Part shown: piece after piece, positions 4,821 through 5,840 of the stretch | Layout: every line of letters starts with the position of its first letter | Position numbering within the stretch: the stretch's first letter is position 1 | Source: RGDT01 sp046719305 | GTDB lineage: Bacteria; Planctomycetota; Planctomycetia; Gemmatales; Gemmataceae | Reading direction: 5' to 3' | Assembly (NCBI GenBank): GCA_046719305.1 | Contig: JBDNDE010000295.1 | Location: 1 to 5,840 of the forward strand | Length of the DNA stretch: 5,840 nucleotides | Position numbers and translations under genes: made by a program | Notes under the pieces: model-generated | Database searches by the model: none | What the model saw: the letters and a program-made list of their open reading frames with translations, nothing else | What the model was told of the DNA's origin: nothing

Positions 4821-5810
4821 ATGCCCCGTGTGTTGGTGGCCGACAAACTAGAGAAGCCCGGTCTGGAAACGATGCTGCAAGCAGGTTTGGAAGTGGACCT
4901 GCGTCCGGGACTCAAGGGGGAGGAACTCTGCGAAGCCCTGCGGGCTGCCGATGGCGTAATCATTCGCAGCGGCACAACGCTGACGGCCCGCGAGCTAGAC
5001 CAACCGGGCAAATTGCGTGTCATCGTTCGTGCCGGCGTGGGCGTCGATAACATTGATGTCGCCACCGCGACCCGACGCGGCATCCTAGTGATGAACACCC
5101 CAGGGGGCAACACTGTCAGCACTGCCGAGCAGACCATCGCCCTGCTGTTTGCTTTGGCACGTCACACCGCTGCCGCTGCCGCCAGTCTTCGTGCTGGCAA
5201 CTGGGAGCGTAGCCGATTTACCGGCACTCAACTAGCAGGCAAAACCATCGGCATCATCGGCCTGGGACGAATCGGCCGTGAGGTGGCCCGGCGGTGCATT
5301 GGTCTGGATATGAAGGTAATTGGATTTGATCCATTTATCACGGCGGCTGCCACAGGTCTGGAGGTGGTAAGCAATCTGGAGACGTTGCTGCCGCAGTGTG
5401 ATTTTCTCACGGTTCACACGCCGCTTTCCGAAGAGACACGCGGCCTGATTGGCGCAGCGCAGTTGGCGTTGCTGCCGACCGGTGCCCGAGTCATCAATTG
5501 CGCTCGCGGCGGCATCATCGATGAATCGGCCCTCCTGGCAGCCTTGCAATCCGGGCATCTAGCCGGTGCCGCCCTGACGCAACTTTCGCTCGCTCGCAAC
5601 GACATCGGCGACGACGCCGTCGAAAAGCTCAAACCACTCTCGAAACTCGAATTGCTCATTCTCTCGGGTACCGGGGTATCCGATGCCTCGGTCCCAACAC
5701 TCGCCACCTTTCAGCGACTGTGGGGGCTCTCGCTACGGAACACGAAAGTGACTGCGGCCGGAGTCAGCGAGTTGGAGAAAGCCTTACCGAAATGCCAAAT
5801 CGACCACTGA
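4821..5810 (+). CDS. serA: Chimeric SerA: D-3-phosphoglycerate dehydrogenase N-terminal part joined to leucine-rich repeats
   Basis: Residues 1-251 of this 329-residue product read as D-3-phosphoglycerate dehydrogenase, the first enzyme of serine synthesis (3-phosphoglycerate to 3-phosphohydroxypyruvate, NAD+ linked). Visible are the N-terminal substrate-domain half; 'VRAGVGVDNID' (69-79) and 'NTPGGNTVSTAEQTIALL' (92-109); the NAD motif G147-L-G-R-I-G152 with D170 after strand 2; 'VHTPLSEETRGLI' (198-210); and 'NCARGGIIDE' (226-235) with catalytic Arg229. After 'HLAGAAL' the family expects a D-V-F-x-x-E-P segment with the catalytic Glu, then the catalytic His and an ACT or similar regulatory tail. 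Here residues 252-329 are leucine-rich repeats instead. The normal enzyme is about 400 or 530 residues. As read, the product lacks two catalytic residues and should be inactive. Either the gene is genuinely rearranged or the assembly is chimeric. AAGGA at 4807-4811 supports ATG 4821. Confidence 0.85.
   Translation: MPRVLVADKLEKPGLETMLQAGLEVDLRPGLKGEELCEALRAADGVIIRSGTTLTARELDQPGKLRVIVRAGVGVDNIDVATATRRGILVMNTPGGNTVSTAEQTIALLFALARHTAAAAASLRAGNWERSRFTGTQLAGKTIGIIGLGRIGREVARRCIGLDMKVIGFDPFITAAATGLEVVSNLETLLPQCDFLTVHTPLSEETRGLIGAAQLALLPTGARVINCARGGIIDESALLAALQSGHLAGAALTQLSLARNDIGDDAVEKLKPLSKLELLILSGTGVSDASVPTLATFQRLWGLSLRNTKVTAAGVSELEKALPKCQIDH
5574..5810 (+). other. LRR segment fused to truncated SerA
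   Basis: Residues 252-329 of the product show an exact 24-residue period. Leu252, Leu276 and Leu300 begin repeats of the type LxxLxLxxNxIxD; examples are 'LTQLSLARNDIGDD', 'LELLILSGTGVSD' and 'LWGLSLRNTKVT'. The end, 'GVSELEKALPKC', resembles the closing segment of planctomycete LRR proteins. It is therefore probably the true C-terminus of a separate LRR protein, whose N-terminal part is missing here. The last 30 bases of the window (5811-5840) hold nothing recognisable. Confidence 0.75.
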
Positions 5811-5840
5811 GCGGCGAATCGGGGATGGCAGCCGCAGCTT

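Noticed and set aside
1..5840. CRISPR array, tRNA, rRNA, insertion sequence or attachment site
   Set aside because: No spaced direct repeats, cloverleaf, rRNA-like sequence, transposase or terminal inverted repeats were seen. The only notable direct similarity is the coding-level paralogy of the DUF1538 pair.

Overview
The window (about 58% GC by eye, densely packed, no RNA genes or mobile elements seen) looks like bacterial chromosome, probably Planctomycetota. That rests on two inferences: the left-edge gene resembles secreted alpha/beta-hydrolase peptidases common in that phylum, and the right-hand end encodes 24-residue leucine-rich repeats with a terminal 'ALPKC' segment that I associate with planctomycete LRR proteins. 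No marker gene is present to prove it.

Layout. On the minus strand, 1-516 is the N-terminal part of an exported hydrolase/peptidase that runs off the left edge. A divergent intergenic region of about 100 bp separates it from a tight plus-strand cluster of five genes (620-4736): a two-TM potassium channel with two RCK (TrkA_N/TrkA_C) units; two paralogous DUF1538 membrane proteins, 10 or 4 bp overlapped; a 116-residue P-II-like protein; and a 138-residue tandem-CBS protein joined to the P-II gene by an ATGA overlap. The gaps are 23, -10, 25 and -4 bp, which strongly suggests one transcript. After an 84-bp spacer with a sigma70-like promoter and a weak hairpin plus T-run, 4821-5810 encodes a D-3-phosphoglycerate dehydrogenase (SerA) N-terminal part. 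Its C-terminal third is replaced by about three leucine-rich repeats.

How the genes may work together (inference). The cluster joins two membrane transport modules, the K+ channel and the DUF1538 pair, to three kinds of small-ligand sensor: RCK, P-II-like and CBS. The simplest reading is an ion or small-solute transport system. The soluble P-II-like and CBS proteins would report nucleotide or energy state to the DUF1538 pair, while the channel carries its own RCK sensors. The DUF1538 substrate is not known to me and the sequence does not reveal it. This cassette is the best candidate here for an undescribed system.

The SerA-LRR join is the most suspicious feature. It deletes the expected catalytic Glu/His segment, coincides with a sharp change in leucine codon choice, and lies about 265 bp from the right edge. 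Misassembly at a contig end and a genuine recombination product both have to be considered.
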